Part shown: positions 48,409-60,807 of the stretch, piece by piece
Layout: each line of letters begins with the position of its first letter
Position numbering within the stretch: position 1 is the stretch's first letter
NCBI GenBank assembly: GCA_027257055.1
Contig: JAPVLO010000880.1
Location: 62,001 to 126,000, forward strand
Origin: Cephalopachus bancanus
Lineage: Eukaryota > Chordata > Mammalia > Primates > Tarsiidae
Length of the DNA stretch: 64,000 nt
Direction: 5' to 3'
Translations under genes and position numbers: made by a program
The notes under the pieces: generated by a model
Database searches by the model: none
Told to the model about the DNA's origin: nothing
The model's input: only the letters and a program-made list of their open reading frames with translations

Positions 48409-49409
48409 GTTTTTGCATTTCTTTTGCCTGTTAGAATATGTACCATGAAGAATGCCCATTCAGTAAACTGTTCAAGAGTTACTTGAACTACTTTCTATGT
48501 GTGGTTATCAATCTGGTAGTTTTTTAAGAAAGTAAAAGGCAGTTTGAATTCATACTGATATTTCCTGTTTAAATTAAGGATTACAGGGTTTTAAGTTTTG
48601 TTATTCTTATATCTGTATCTGTCTCCCACTGTGAAAATACTGATGCCCAACCAAGCCAACATAATTACTCATTTGCAACTATAGTACCCACACAACAGTA
48701 TCAAAACAATACCAACAGAGTTGATAACTATTTATGTGATTACTGAAAGAAACCTGGGTTTTTGCAGTTAGTTTGTTTTTGGCTCAAAGGGTATGTCTGC
48801 ACTAGAGATGTCAGTCAAATTACTGTGCTTTAATTTCACTTGAAATAGTTTATCTTTATGAGGTTATTCTACCAACTCAGTACTCAGTGTTTCTGTTTTG
48901 ATTTCTTTAAAAAGGATTTAAGAATATTTCCTTATTTATTACAATTATGTAAAATATTTACAGTTGTTCTGAAGTTGTCTACCTGCCTTCAATCTTTGTC
49001 CTATTGTTTTTTGTTTTTTGACTTTTTAATCACAGAAACTTTCAAACACATATAGAAAGATGAGTATTATAAAGCTCCCAGGTACCCATCACTCGACTTC
49101 AACAGTTACCAGGGTATTGTTATTCTTGTTTATTTGTACATTCAATAACTTGTCACACTGTTAGTTATTGTAGTTTTGAAATACGTTTTGATTTGTTTAG
49201 GGTAGTCCGAAGGACAGAGGAGAAACAGATGATAAATGAGAGTAGAGACAGCTGAAAAAGTTTTAGAAAAGGTAAGAGATGTTATACAGTCCAGAGCTGA
49301 GTGTAGGGACCAGGGACACTTTATGCTTTCTGGGAGACAGTAACAGAAATGATATGGGTAAATCGGTAGATTCAGTACATAGGAAGATGGAGTTTCTATC
49401 TGACTGCTT

Positions 49410-50013
49410 CTTTTTTTTTTTGAGTTGGAGTCTTACTCTGTCACCCAGGCTGGACTGCAGTGGCACGCTCACAGCCTCGATCTGCTGGGCTCAGGTGATC
49501 CTTCCACCTCAGCCTTCCAAGTAGCTGGAACTATAGGTGCATGCCACCATGCCCAGCTAATTTTTAAAAAATTATTTATTGTAGAGACGAGGTCTCACCA
49601 TTTTGCCTGGGCTGGTCTCAAATCCCTGAACTCAGGCAATCCTCTCACCTTGGCCTCCCAGAGTGCTGGGATTACAAGCTTTTGAGCCACTGCGCCTGGC
49701 TCTTTTTTTCTTATTATTATTTTTATTTTTTTATTTTTTGAGTTGGAGTCTCACTCTGTTGCCCAGACTGGAGTGCAGTGGCCGCTCCCGACCACCGCAG
49801 CCTCGACCTGCTGGGCTCCGGGGATCCTTCCGCCTCAGCCTTCCGAGGAGCCAGAATTACAGGCGTGCGCTACCACGCCCGGCTGATTTTTTGATTTATT
49901 GTAGAGATGAGGTCTCGCTGCCCAGGCGGGTCTCGAACCCGCAGGCTCAGGCAATCCACTCAGCTCAGCCTCCCAAAGGCGTGGGATTACAGGCTGAGCC
50001 ACCGAGCCCAGCT
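49410..50013 (-). mobile_element. Two tandem Alus
   Basis: Older copy 49410-49699 and young copy 49705-50013; GGCTCTTTTTT flanks the second. Confidence 0.9.
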
Positions 50014-50537
50014 GGCTCTTTTTTAAAAAATGAAATATGAGATAAAGTCAGTTGAAAAATGAGGGATGGGTAAGAGGATCTTACAGATTTGAGTGAACAA
50101 GAGTAAAATAGTTGTTCTGAACAGTGAGAAGATGACAACACTAAGGAGTGGTAGTTGTTAGTGCTGAGTGCCTACTTGAGATGGTCATGAATTTAAAGTA
50201 AAACCAGAGAGCTTGTGTTTTCTCTACCAGTATTTATAAGTGGACTCAGTAGGTAATTGGGTTTAAATTGGGTTAGGTTTTTGCAGGCTGAATATATCTG
50301 AGGGAAAGAGTGGCAAGGGATTATTAAGGTTTTGGGAAGCTGAGTAAGAGCGAATGTGAGGTCATGGGTAATGTGAAGGATAGGAGAGGTGGGGAGGAAG
50401 GAAAATGTGAGGAACTCAGAGAATTAGCGGGAAAGGGCAGAAACGGGTAGTTCTGGGGATATAGGTACTGGTTCACACCACTGGGGTGAGTCAGCTTCAA
50501 CTCTTGTCTTTTCTTCCTTTTGTAAATTATTTAATTG

Positions 50538-50829
50538 TTTATTTATTTTTTTGAGTTGGAGTCTCATTCTGTCACCCAGACTGAGTGCAATGGCCGCTCC
50601 TGGCCACCGCAGCCTCGACCTGCTGGGCTCCAGCGATCCTTCCGCCTCAGCCTTCCAAGTAGCTGGAACTACAGGCACGTGCTACCACGCCTGGCTAATT
50701 TTTGATTTATTGTAGAGATAAGGTCTCGCCAAGTTGCCCAGGCGGGTCTTGAACCTTTGGGCTCGGGCAATCCACTCACCTCGGCCTCCCAAAGTGCTGG
50801 GATTACAGGCTGAGCCACCGAGCCCAGCC
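50538..50829 (-). mobile_element. Alu
   Basis: Antisense full-length dimer. Confidence 0.9.
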
Positions 50830-51022
50830 TTTTTTTGTTTTTTAAATAAAAATTCTTGGTCATTGCTTTACTGGACTCTGGTGTGACCATCTTTGAGTTG
50901 TGACTACCACCATGTTTCCTAAGCTCTGGCCCCCTCTCCTACCTTGGAGAGGTGAATCCTCTCTTTTGCTTTCACTTACTTTCTAAATAAATTATATTAT
51001 CTAATCTGAAAAAAAGATTCTC

Positions 51023-51334
51023 AGCTGGGTGCGATGGCTCATGCCTATAATGCCAGCACTTTGGAAGGCTGAGGTGAGAAGATTGCCTGAGCCCACACGT
51101 TTGAGACAAGCCTGGGCAACTTGACGAGACCTCATCTCTACAATAAATCAAAAAATTAGCAGGGCGTGGTGGTGAGCGCCTGTAGTTCCAGCTATTTGGA
51201 AGGCTGAGGTCGAAGGATCGCCTGAGCCCAGCAGGTCGAGGCTGCGATGGCCATCAACATTCGACTGCACTCCAACTTGGGCAACAGAGTGAGATCTGAT
51301 TTTTAAAAAACCCCAAAAAACAAAAACAAAAAAA
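51023..51334 (+). mobile_element. Alu
   Basis: Sense dimer; AAAAGATTCTC / AAAAAATTCTC flanks it. Confidence 0.88.
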
Positions 51335-51522
51335 TTCTCTTTATTTTTAGAAAATTTCATTTATCAAAAAGAAATAGAACTGCTTAAAAAAATCATTATA
51401 TATAGAATATGTTTAGATGACATTAAAAAGCATTTGAAATAAAAGTATGTGCACAGTTGGCTTGTCATTGCTGTAACACTTTTCATTTAAGCAGATTGCT
51501 GCTTTGGTACTTTACCTTTTAA

Positions 51523-52141
51523 AAAATTTTTTAAATTTTTAAATTTTTTGTGTTGGAGTCTCATTCTGTCACCCAGGCTGGAGTGCAGTGGCACGCTCAT
51601 GGCCACCATAGCCTCAACCCACTGGGCTCTGGTCATCCTTCCACCTCAGTCTTCCAAGTAGCTGGAACCATAGGCATGCACTACCACACCCGGCTAATTC
51701 TTTGATTTATTGTAGAAATGAGGTCTTGCCAAGTTACCCAGGCTGGTCTTGAACCCCTACGTTCAGGGAGTCCTCTCGCCTTGGCTTCCCAAAGTGCTGG
51801 AATTACAGGAATGGGCCATTGTACCTGGCTGTTCTTTAAAATTTTTATTTATTTATTTCTTGAGTCAGAGTCTCACTCTGTCTCCCAGGCTGGAGTGTAG
51901 TGGCACGCTCATGACCACTGCAGCCTCAACTTGCTAGACTCAGGTCATCCTCCTACCTCAGCCTTCCAAGTAGTTGGAACTACAGGCATATGCCACCATA
52001 CCCAGCTAATTTTTTGATTTATTGTAGAGACGAGGTCTCGCCATGTTGCCCAGGCTGGTCTTGAACCCCTGTGCTCAGGCAATCTTCTAGCCTTGGTCTC
52101 CCAAAGTGCTGTGATTTCAGGCGTGAGCCACCGCACCTGGC
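51523..52141 (-). mobile_element. Two tandem Alus in the BBS7 pseudogene 3' region
   Basis: Copies 51523-51832 and 51840-52141. CTTTACCTT occurs on both outer sides. Confidence 0.88.
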
Positions 52142-52234
52142 TTTACCTTGCTTATATTTCATGCCACATCAAAGAAAGTGATCAGTGCATTTTGATCACA
52201 ACTGCCCAGAATCTCCAGGAGCAGAGGAACTTTA

Positions 52235-52289
52235 ATTTTTACATTGGTGCCTTTGAACTTATCTATGAAAAGATCTGTGATCATGTCAT
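52235..52289 (+). repeat. Left copy of 55-base direct repeat flanking the retroviral fragment
   Basis: Identical over 55 bases to 54404-54458. It is BBS7-derived sequence (antisense) and ends exactly at the LTR start. Confidence 0.9.
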
Positions 52290-52666
52290 TGTTAGGCTCC
52301 GGGAGAAGCAGCACTCACTGTCCCCCATCTGCCCCTCCACCCACCGATCCCCTATGTGCCCCTCCAACCCAAACCCACAAACCACATACCAGCTTACTGA
52401 AACCTGTCGGCAGCTGCTGAGAAGGGCCAGACAGAACTTTCCTGCCCACGCCAGATGTGATGCTTTGTCTCCCCGCTTCACTGCTGCCCCCAACACCCTC
52501 CCCAAATACAGCACCCTAAAAAACCCAAGCCTGCCCCTCCTTGGGCAACTCCCCTGACCCATCTTTCTGGACCACGGGACCTCACCTGGGAGTTTCTCCC
52601 CCAATAAACGCTTGGTTTATACTGGCCCTTTGTCCTGTGCCTCTTTCGGTATCTCCAAACGTTACA
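52290..52666 (+). repeat. 5' LTR of the endogenous retrovirus
   Basis: TG...CA termini, C-rich U3/R, AATAAA polyadenylation signal at 52603-52608, directly followed two bases later by a tRNA-primer-binding-like site. No second LTR is present in the window. Confidence 0.82.
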
Positions 52667-52979
52667 TCTTGGTGCGGGAACCCAGGTGACTGAGCCACAC
52701 AGGCCTCACCTCCCAGCTCATGGGCCTCCCGCCCGGATCCCTCCGGCCTGAACTGCGAATCTCCGACTCACTCCTCCACTCAAACTTTCGTGAGGTGAGT
52801 TCCCCCGGTGTCGGTCTCTCTTTCCCCCTCCGGGCCTCCCTATCAGAAGTCACAGCTGTGCTAGGGAAAGCCCTCCGTCTGGGGACGCCCTGTTTATCAC
52901 CTTCACTCTGCCCGGCTGGTCTTTGCCTGAATTGGGACGCCTTTTCAGACTCAGACAGGCCCAGGAAATTTAGATCGAC

Positions 52980-54361
52980 ATGGGTAACCTACCCTCCAAA
53001 TCTAATTCTAAGACGCCTCTGGGCTGTTGTCTTCTCAGTAATCTCGACAAATTGGGATTAACCCCGGACATTCGACGCAAACGCCTAGTCCATTTCTGTA
53101 CTGTGGCTTGGCCTCAGTGTAAACTGGATAATGGGTCCGAATGGCCCCCCGAGGGAACTTTTAATTTTAACATCCTCACTAACTTAAATAATTTCTGCAA
53201 ACGCAGTGAAAAATGGTCGGAGATTCCCTATGTTCAGGCCTTCTGGCTCCTGCGCTCCCATCCTTCCCTGTGTCAGTATTGTTCCACAACCCAAATCTTG
53301 CTGATAAAGGGAGACTCCCGCCCCTTCCCTGTCCTCTGTTCCCGACCCCTCCCTCGTGCCATCTGCCCCAGTTCCTCCACCCAAATACAACAAGCCTCTC
53401 CCACCCGATCCGGAGCCTTTTCCCCTCATAAATCTTCTGAAAAACTTAACTGCGCCAAACCCTTGTCCTCCAAATCTTCCTTCTTCCAACCCGCCCCCGT
53501 ACAATCCACCCTCTCTCTACCCCCATCTTCCTCCTTCACCTTCCGACACTCCCTTCCGCCGCTCTCCCTCCCCTCTCCGGTCAGTATATATACTCCTTCA
53601 CACTGCATGCACCACCCTCTCCACCCCCTTGTTCCTGCCCATTTGTCCTCTCTGAGAGGTTGCTGGCCTGGATGGCTTTGTTCGGGTACACGTCCCACCG
53701 TTCTCGCTACCCATTTCGTTACCCAATCTGCCCCTGATATCCGCAGAAAGCTAAGAAGGCAGAGGATGGCCCTCAAACCCCTGTCCTGACCTGGTAAACA
53801 TGGCCTTTAAAGTTTTTAATGCCCGCGAAGGAAAATCCAGAAACTGCTAGGCAGTAGCGCCTCCAGCAGGCCGCTAAAGTGCAAGCCCGCGCCCTGGTTG
53901 CAGCCCTGCGGCCCGCGTCTGCCGAGCAAGCCATGCCCTATCTGCAAATAAAAGGGTCATTAAAAGTCGGATTGCACTTGGCCTGGCCAAGCCCCGGTGC
54001 CTCCACACCGGGGTTTGGCTAAGCCGCCTCTTCTCTTCTGTGAGCTGCTTGGACTGGTGGGAAAGCTGAGGATGCCTGGACTCGAAGACCCCAATTACCC
54101 TCGCCGAGCCCAGGGTTTTACTCCAGGTAGCGGGTAAGTCAGTCTCGTTCTTCGTGGACACGGGGGCTACCTATTGGGTTCTGCCTTCCTTTTCGGGGCC
54201 TCTATCTCCTTCCCAGGTCTCAGTCGTTGGTATTGATGGCCAGCCTTCTGCCCCCCATCAAACCTCGCTTTACCTTGTTCTCTCAGTTATTGAATGTTTA
54301 GTCAGTCCTTCCTGTCCGGTTCCATTGCTCGGCAGGGATATCCTCAAAACTGGGGGCCACT
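52980..54361 (+). pseudogene. Endogenous retroviral gag-pro remnant
   Basis: Matrix-like reading frame from 52980, frame change by about 53290-53360, proline-rich PPPY segment at 53491-53511, the beginning of a capsid-like segment near 53650-53740, then an abrupt jump to nucleocapsid-like sequence (zinc knuckle with stops at 53934-53975) and protease (DTGA at 54157, LLGRDIL-like box near 54330). The breaks are multiple, so no functional polyprotein is encoded. Confidence 0.8.
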
Positions 54362-54403
54362 TTAATGCTGCCGGTTCAATAGGCGGCCCCACTCCTTGCC
54401 AGT

Positions 54404-54458
54404 ATTTTTACATTGGTGCCTTTGAACTTATCTATGAAAAGATCTGTGATCATGTCAT
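54404..54458 (+). repeat. Right copy of 55-base direct repeat flanking the retroviral fragment
   Basis: Begins where protease sequence stops and continues into the upstream part of the BBS7 pseudogene. It is followed by a further GTCAT (54459-54463), repeating its own last five bases. Confidence 0.9.
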
Positions 54459-54593
54459 GTCATGCAGCTTGCTTTTTGTATTCTTCCTGTAGGTGATCTT
54501 CCTCTTCTAGAATACAGTGGTATTCTGGTATCAGAAAGTCTGTATTTCCCTCATGAATCTGCAATTCTTTTAAAGCATCAGTTGATTGTACTT

Positions 54594-55013
54594 TCCTTTT
54601 TTTTTTTGAGTTGGAGTCTCACTCTGTCACCCAGACTGGAGTGCAGTGGCCGCTCCCGGCCACCGCAGCCTCCACCTGCTGGGCTCCAGCAATCCTTCGC
54701 CTCAGCCTTCCAAGTAGCTGGAACTACAGGCGTGTGCTACCACGCCCGGCTCATTTTGATTTTATTGTAGAGATGAGGTCTCGCCAAGTTGCCCAGGCGC
54801 GTCTCGAACCCACGGACTCAGGCAGTCCACTCACCTCAGCCTCCCAAAGGCGCGGGATTACAGGCTGAGCCCGGCCCCGCTAATTTTTGATTTATTGTAG
54901 AGATGAGGTCTTGCCAAGTTGCCCAGGCAGGTTGCGAACCCGCTAGCTCAGGCAATCTACTCACCTCGGCCTCCCAAAGTGCTGGGATTACAGGCTGAGC
55001 CACCGAGCCCTGC
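54594..55013 (-). mobile_element. Alu with an extra left arm (trimer-like)
   Basis: A near-complete antisense Alu (54594-54878) is followed without a T-tract by a second linker plus left arm (54885-55013). TTGTACTTTC bounds the whole. Confidence 0.88.
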
Positions 55014-56432
55014 CTAATTGTACTTTCTTAGCCAAAAGCAACTGGTATTCCAGCTTGGGTGGATTAGCTGTGAAGTGTGTTTGATACTTTATCTCGTAGG
55101 ATATGTTGAGGCTAATTTTCCTTTTTGTAGCTTCTTTGGAAAGCACATCTTTTAGGATGAGTATAGCAGAAATGTCAGATTTAAAAACTTCTCCTTTTCT
55201 GTGGATACTTTCAAGTTGTGTGTACAGGAATGTGTTCTGAAAGTAAAATATCACATACTCTTTTGTTGGAGGTTTTTCAGGAACTTCAGGCAGGCAAAAA
55301 ACTACCCAGGAGTGAATTTCAGCAAAACTGAACTGGCCTGTTAGAGTCAGTATATTCATGGATCTGTCATGATCAATAAAGTGAGTTCTTTGATGGAGTG
55401 AAAGATGCTTGATGTGGTACTGATGCTTAAAGTGTACCATATTGGCCTTCAATTGAGCACATCTTGAATTTATCTTTGTAGTATTTGCCTGGCACTGGTA
55501 TGTGGTGAGAAAAAAGTTGTCATTTGACTCAGAATCACAGCTGCTAAAGCTAGCAACAGCAGAATTTTTATACACATCCAGTAAATCTACTGGACCGTTG
55601 TTCTGTAATTAAGACATTATCTATCGCAGTCTGTACCTCTAAGATAAGATTGTAGTTGGCATCATCTTTACTTAATGTAATTTGTCATTTACACTAAATG
55701 AAAGTACTGTTGATTTTGCTTTGCTCGATTTTGAGAAGACTGTTGATAGTTTTCTCTTTCCTATGATACCTTATACTGCAGCTGTTCCAACTCACTTTGT
55801 AAAGAAATTTTATTCTGTATCTCTTGATTAATTTTTAGTTCTTCTCCTGGTCTGCTTTCCTTATGAATGGGCTCTGTTGTCAGACTTGTAATCCAACCTG
55901 AATATGGGGACACCACGATTTCATCATAGCTATCCTTTCCTACACGACCACCCTGGATAGATGTGACACTTTTAGACAACATCTAGTCAAATCGCAGGAC
56001 AGGTTTATTTGCATTACCAAGATTATATACTTCTGTCATTCCATCATCTCTTCCAACAAGCAGATCTTTAACCCCATCACCCAAAATGTCAAAGCTGTCA
56101 GTACACAAAATACTTCTCCCCTCTTTCTATTTTGCATTTCCCACTTATGTATTGGTTTGGATGTAGAGATCTGAATAAGCCCAAACTTTCCATCTGATGC
56201 ACCAAACAAAAGGTCTTCTCCAGAGTCACTGCCATTTCCATTGTGTAGTGCCAAGACAGTAGGGGGGCCAGGAACTTCAATTTCATATATCATATCCGTT
56301 CCCTGTAAAACCCTAGGCATTCTATCATGACAGGTCAATAATGGTGTAATATGAGATAATTTTTCCACCGGAAGACAGGTGACATCATTGATTTTGTCCC
56401 CAGAAAAGTGATAATGCTGGTTTTTGCAGTCA

Positions 56433-56585
<153 letters not shown>

Positions 56586-56879
56586 TCAGGAACCCCTCCT
56601 AGTTCCAGCCTTGCAATCTTCTGCCCTGGTAAAGTCTGGAACACTGCCCTACTTCTCCTTTCTTCATGCCAAAGCACATAAATACCCTATCAGGATCTCC
56701 AGTAACCACCTTTTGTGTAACCTTATGTCTTGAGGCAGTAAGTAGCTTCATAGTATTCTGATGTCACTCCCACCTGTAAATAATCTGCTCTGTTTAGCAT
56801 CCGCTCTGTGACGACTGCAGGAATGCACCAGGCAGCACCGGGCGGGAGCATGGGGGAGAGAGGCTGCAGGATCCTGGGC

Positions 56880-57928
56880 CTCAACTATTGTCTTTTCATC
56901 TCTTTACTCAAGATTCAAATTCTTGGTAAAGAGAAATCAATTGATCAAAAGCTCACCCCTAAACTAGGGGAAGAAAGGGAGGGCATTAATTAGAGGTGCT
57001 TGCCTGACTGAGAAATTTAGTAGGTAGGATCTGAATTTTGGCTATAACATTTATGAGGAAAAAAATCTATAGGAAACATTATATTGCCCGTAACATTTAA
57101 AAAAAATCTATTCTGCACTTCTCTAGTTTCTGTATTCTGTAAAGGAAATACTGCTAGTTTAGCTTGTATAATGTCATATAGAATAATTACATGCTTTGAA
57201 AACAAAGTGTTATGAAACTGAAAAGTAGTACATTTAAGCAAAGAGTGTTAATTTATCTCTCTGGAATTACAACTGACAGTGAATTTCTTTGTGAAATCAT
57301 ATTTGAAGTTTTGGAGAAAAAGTCAAAAGATCCTGTTCAAACTTAAAACTATACTTAATCTATACAGTTCAAAGCAAAATAACTCAACTTATAGGATAAC
57401 AGGTATACATATTACACCAGACAATAGGTGCTCTGAAAAGTTTTGAGTTGATCTTGTTTCTTGTCAAAGTTTATTAGCTTATTGCAAATTATTACATTAA
57501 CTTTTTGAGTTGGAGAGAAAGGCTGAAGAGATCATTGTTGTAGCCAGATCTTCTCTTTGGAGTGGTAATTGTTCTACATCAATTCCTGACACTGAGGCTG
57601 CAAGCCGGGAACTTATTCATGGTAGAGAGAAGTACATGAAAAAACTAGAGGGTGGCAAGGCAGAGAGTTTGAATATTGAAAATGTATGGTATGTGCTTGA
57701 AGTAACCCTTAGTAGTAATATCTTCATGTTCCAAAGTTTTTAGATAAATGTTCTTCTTAACAGTGGCAAAGAACTGTTGTTGTTGTTTTTTTGTACTAAT
57801 TAAACTAATAGTGATGAGGTTAGTGATTGGAGAGGGATAAAGATGATGTGATGTGTCTGGTTTTGCTAATCATCTCGACATAGTAGAATCCCTTTATGTA
57901 TCATTTGGTATGGCATCACTGGCATAAT
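56880..57928. other. BAG4 intron 1, unassigned
   Basis: About 1 kb between the BBS7 pseudogene and an Alu. The 77-codon frame at 57510-57743 is not recognised. Confidence 0.5.
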
Positions 57929-57940
57929 GAAAATTATAAG

Positions 57941-58139
57941 CTGGGCACGGTGGCTCAAGCCTGTAATCCCAGAACTTTGGGAGGCCAAGGCAAGAGGATT
58001 ACCTGAACCCCAGGGGTTTGAGACCAGCCTAGACAACTTGGTGAAATCTCATCTCTACAATAAATCAAGAAAAATTAGCCGGGCATGGTGGTGCGTGCCT
58101 GAGGTTTCAGCTACTTGGAAAGCAGAGGTGAAAGGATAA
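57941..58139 (+). mobile_element. 3'-truncated Alu without A-tail
   Basis: Sense copy stopping in the right arm at GAGGTGAAAGGATAA, flanked by a perfect 12-base duplication (57929-57940, 58140-58151). Confidence 0.9.
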
Positions 58140-58377
58140 GAAAATTATAAGAACAGGCTTTTATCAGATAGTCAGTAGTTGTTTTGTTCTAGAGCATATG
58201 AGTTGCCATGTTACTTGCATCAATAATGAGTGGTTTTATGATGGGATTCTTTTGCTTTTTGTCCACTGCTTTTTTTAAGATCCTTATAACCTGCTTCTAT
58301 ATCAGTCTATCTGATATAATGATGTAAATGATGTAAGAATGTTATAAAAAGTAGATTTCTTTTTCTTTTTTTCATAG

Positions 58378-58485
58378 GAGCAACCACCATATTCTAGCTA
58401 CAATTCTAACTATTGGAATTCTCCTGCACGACCTAGAGCACCTTACCCAAATACATATCCCGTGAGACCAGAACTGCAAGGCCAG
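58378..58485 (+). CDS. BAG4: BAG4 coding exon 2
   Basis: The acceptor follows TTTTTTTCATAG, and the exon reads EQPPYSSYNSNYWNSPARPR through PELQGQ to CAG|GTATGG. It is 108 bases, exactly 36 codons, in phase with exon 1 after an intron of about 27 kb. The stretch is Tyr/Pro-rich and disordered. Several residues (for example S, P, P and N at variable sites) differ from human as remembered. No further BAG4 exon is seen before 64000. Confidence 0.94.
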
Positions 58486-58587
58486 GTATGGTTTAAAATT
58501 GACAGAGACTTCCTGAATTTTTTTGAAAAAATGAATCCATTTATTTTCAGAATCTATGGAGATTTCATAGTAGTGATGTATAGGCTT

Positions 58588-58888
<301 letters not shown>

Positions 58889-58907
58889 TAAAAGATTTAA
58901 TGGACAG

Positions 58908-59206
58908 GCTGGGCGTGGTGGCTCACGCCTATAATCCCAGCACTTTGGGAGGCCCTGGTGAGAGGATTGCCTGAGCCCACGGGTTTGAGACCAGCCTGGC
59001 CAACTTGGTGAGAGACCTCATCTCTACAATAAATCAAAAAATTAGCCGGGCATGGTGGTGTGTGCCTGTAGTTCCAGCTACTTGGAAGGCTGAGGTGGAA
59101 GGATCATCTGAGTTCAGCAGGTCAAGGTTGTGGTGGCTGTGAGCCTGCCACTGCACTCCAGCCTGGCCACAGAGTGAGACTCTGACTCAAAAAAAAAAAA
59201 AAATTT
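58908..59206 (+). mobile_element. Alu
   Basis: Sense dimer. With the preceding antisense copy it forms an inverted pair. Confidence 0.92.
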
Positions 59207-59487
59207 AATGGGCTCCATCAATCTCATCTTAATATTTTTAGCTCAGAGATAAGGAAATATCTAGGCAAATATTACCTATGCCTTGAGATATAATAAACTA
59301 TTCTCAGGACCTGGAAACAATTAACATAAGATGTATTTATTTTTAAAATTTTAACTTCTTGCTACAAATACTAATTTCAAATATTTTAAGCATACAAAAA
59401 GAATATAGAAAATATATACATTTTACTAACACCTAGTTCTGTCAATTTTTTTTTGTCACATTCGTTTCAGATTATATTTATTAATTA

Positions 59488-60042
59488 ATTTTTTTAGAGA
59501 CAGGGATTTGCTCTGTCACCCAGGCTGGAATGCAGTGTCATAACCACAACGATCCTCCTGCCTCAGCCTCCCAAGTAACTGAAACTATAGGTGCGCGCCA
59601 CCACACCTGGTTAGTTTTTAAATTTTTTTAAGAAACATGGTCTTTTCCAGGCTCAGTGGCTCAGCCTGTAATTCCAGCACTTTGGGAGGCTGAGGCGAAT
59701 GGATTTTCTGAGCCTGTGGGTTCGAGACCAGCCTGGGCAACTTGGTAAGACCTCGTCTCTACAATAAAGAAATAAAAAAAAATTAACCTGACGTGGTAGC
59801 GTGCACCTGTATTTCCAGCTACTTAGAAGACTGAGGCGGAAGGATCGCCGGAGCCCAGCGGGTCAATGCTGGGGTGGCCATGAGCATTCCACTGCACTCC
59901 AGGGCAACAGAGTGAGACTCCAACATCCAAAAAAAAAAAAGTGGTCTTGCTGTGCCAAGCTGATCTCAACTCCTGCCTCAGATCCTCCTGTCTCAGTCTC
60001 CCAAAGTGTTGGGATTACAGGCATGAGCGACTGCACCGGCCT
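59488..60042 (-). mobile_element. Old Alu split by a sense Alu
   Basis: Old antisense copy 59488-59645 and 59942-60042, with a sense young copy 59648-59940 between. Confidence 0.87.
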
Positions 60043-60049
60043 TATTTCA

Positions 60050-60362
60050 TTTTTCTTTTTCTTTTCTTTTTCTTTTCTTTTTTGAGTTGGAGTCTCACTC
60101 TATCGCCCAGACTGGAGTACAGCGGCAAGCTCCCGGCCACCTCAGCCTCGACCTGCTGGGCTCTACCGATCCTTCCACCTCAGCCTTCCAAGTAGCTGGA
60201 ACTACAGGTGTGCGCTATCACGCCCGGCTAATTTTTTTGACTTATTGTAGAGATGAGGTCTCGCCAAGTTACCCAGGCAGGTCTCAGACCTGCGGGCTCA
60301 GGAAATTCACTCACCTCAGTCTCCCAAAGTGCGGGATTACAGGCTGAGCCACCGAGCCCAGC
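60050..60362 (-). mobile_element. Alu
   Basis: Antisense full-length dimer with a CTTTT-rich tail. Confidence 0.9.
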
Positions 60363-60458
60363 CTTTTTTTTTTTTTTTTTTTTAACAAGGAGACGAAGAC
60401 ATAGCAGGCATGACTTCCTGGTATGCCTTACTTCACATTTTTAAAAAGAAGTAAGACA

Positions 60459-60762
60459 AGCCGGGCTCGGTGACTCAGCCTGTAATCCCGCGCCTTTGGG
60501 AGGGTGAGGTGAGTGGATTGCCTGAGCCCGCAGGTTTGAGACCCGCCTGGGCAGACGAGACCTCATCTCTACAATAAATTAAAAAATTAACTGGGTGTGG
60601 TAGCATGCGCCTGTAGTTCCAGCTACCTGGAAGGCTGAGGCGGAAGGATCGCTGGAGCCCAGCAGGTCGAGGCTGCGGTGGCCGGGAGCGGCCACTGCAC
60701 TCGAGTCTGGGCGACAGAGTGAGACTCCAACTCAAAAAAAAAAAATAAAAAAAAATAAAACC
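60459..60762 (+). mobile_element. Alu, young subfamily
   Basis: Sense copy with TGACTCAGCCTG A box and GGCAGACGAG junction. Confidence 0.92.
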
Positions 60763-60807
60763 TTTTTCTATTTTTAAACCTTTTTATTGTTAAAAACTAA
60801 GATGCAA

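Larger units (their letters stand above)
52290..54403 (+). mobile_element. Truncated gammaretrovirus-like endogenous element (5'LTR, gag remnant, protease remnant)
   Basis: A 377-base LTR (52290-52666) begins TGTTAG, ends TTACA and carries AATAAA at 52603-52608. A primer-binding-like TGGTGCGGGAACCC follows at 52670. Gag begins at 52980 with MGN, a myristoylation-type start, and a matrix-like region resembling class I primate endogenous retroviruses. A shift of frame follows into a proline-rich part with a PPPY late motif (53491-53502). Most of the capsid is missing. A CCHC zinc-knuckle spacing with two in-frame stops is at 53934-53975, and a protease start with DTGA is at 54157-54168. There is no pol, env or 3'LTR. 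It is defective. It splits the BBS7 pseudogene and is flanked by a 55-base duplication. Confidence 0.85.

Noticed and set aside
53184..53504. Minus-strand frames opposite retroviral gag
   Set aside because: Antisense shadows of a proline-rich (C-rich) sense region.
54988..55575. 195-codon minus frame as a possible functional gene
   Set aside because: It is one open segment of the BBS7 retrocopy, and neighbouring segments are in other frames with stops and insertions.
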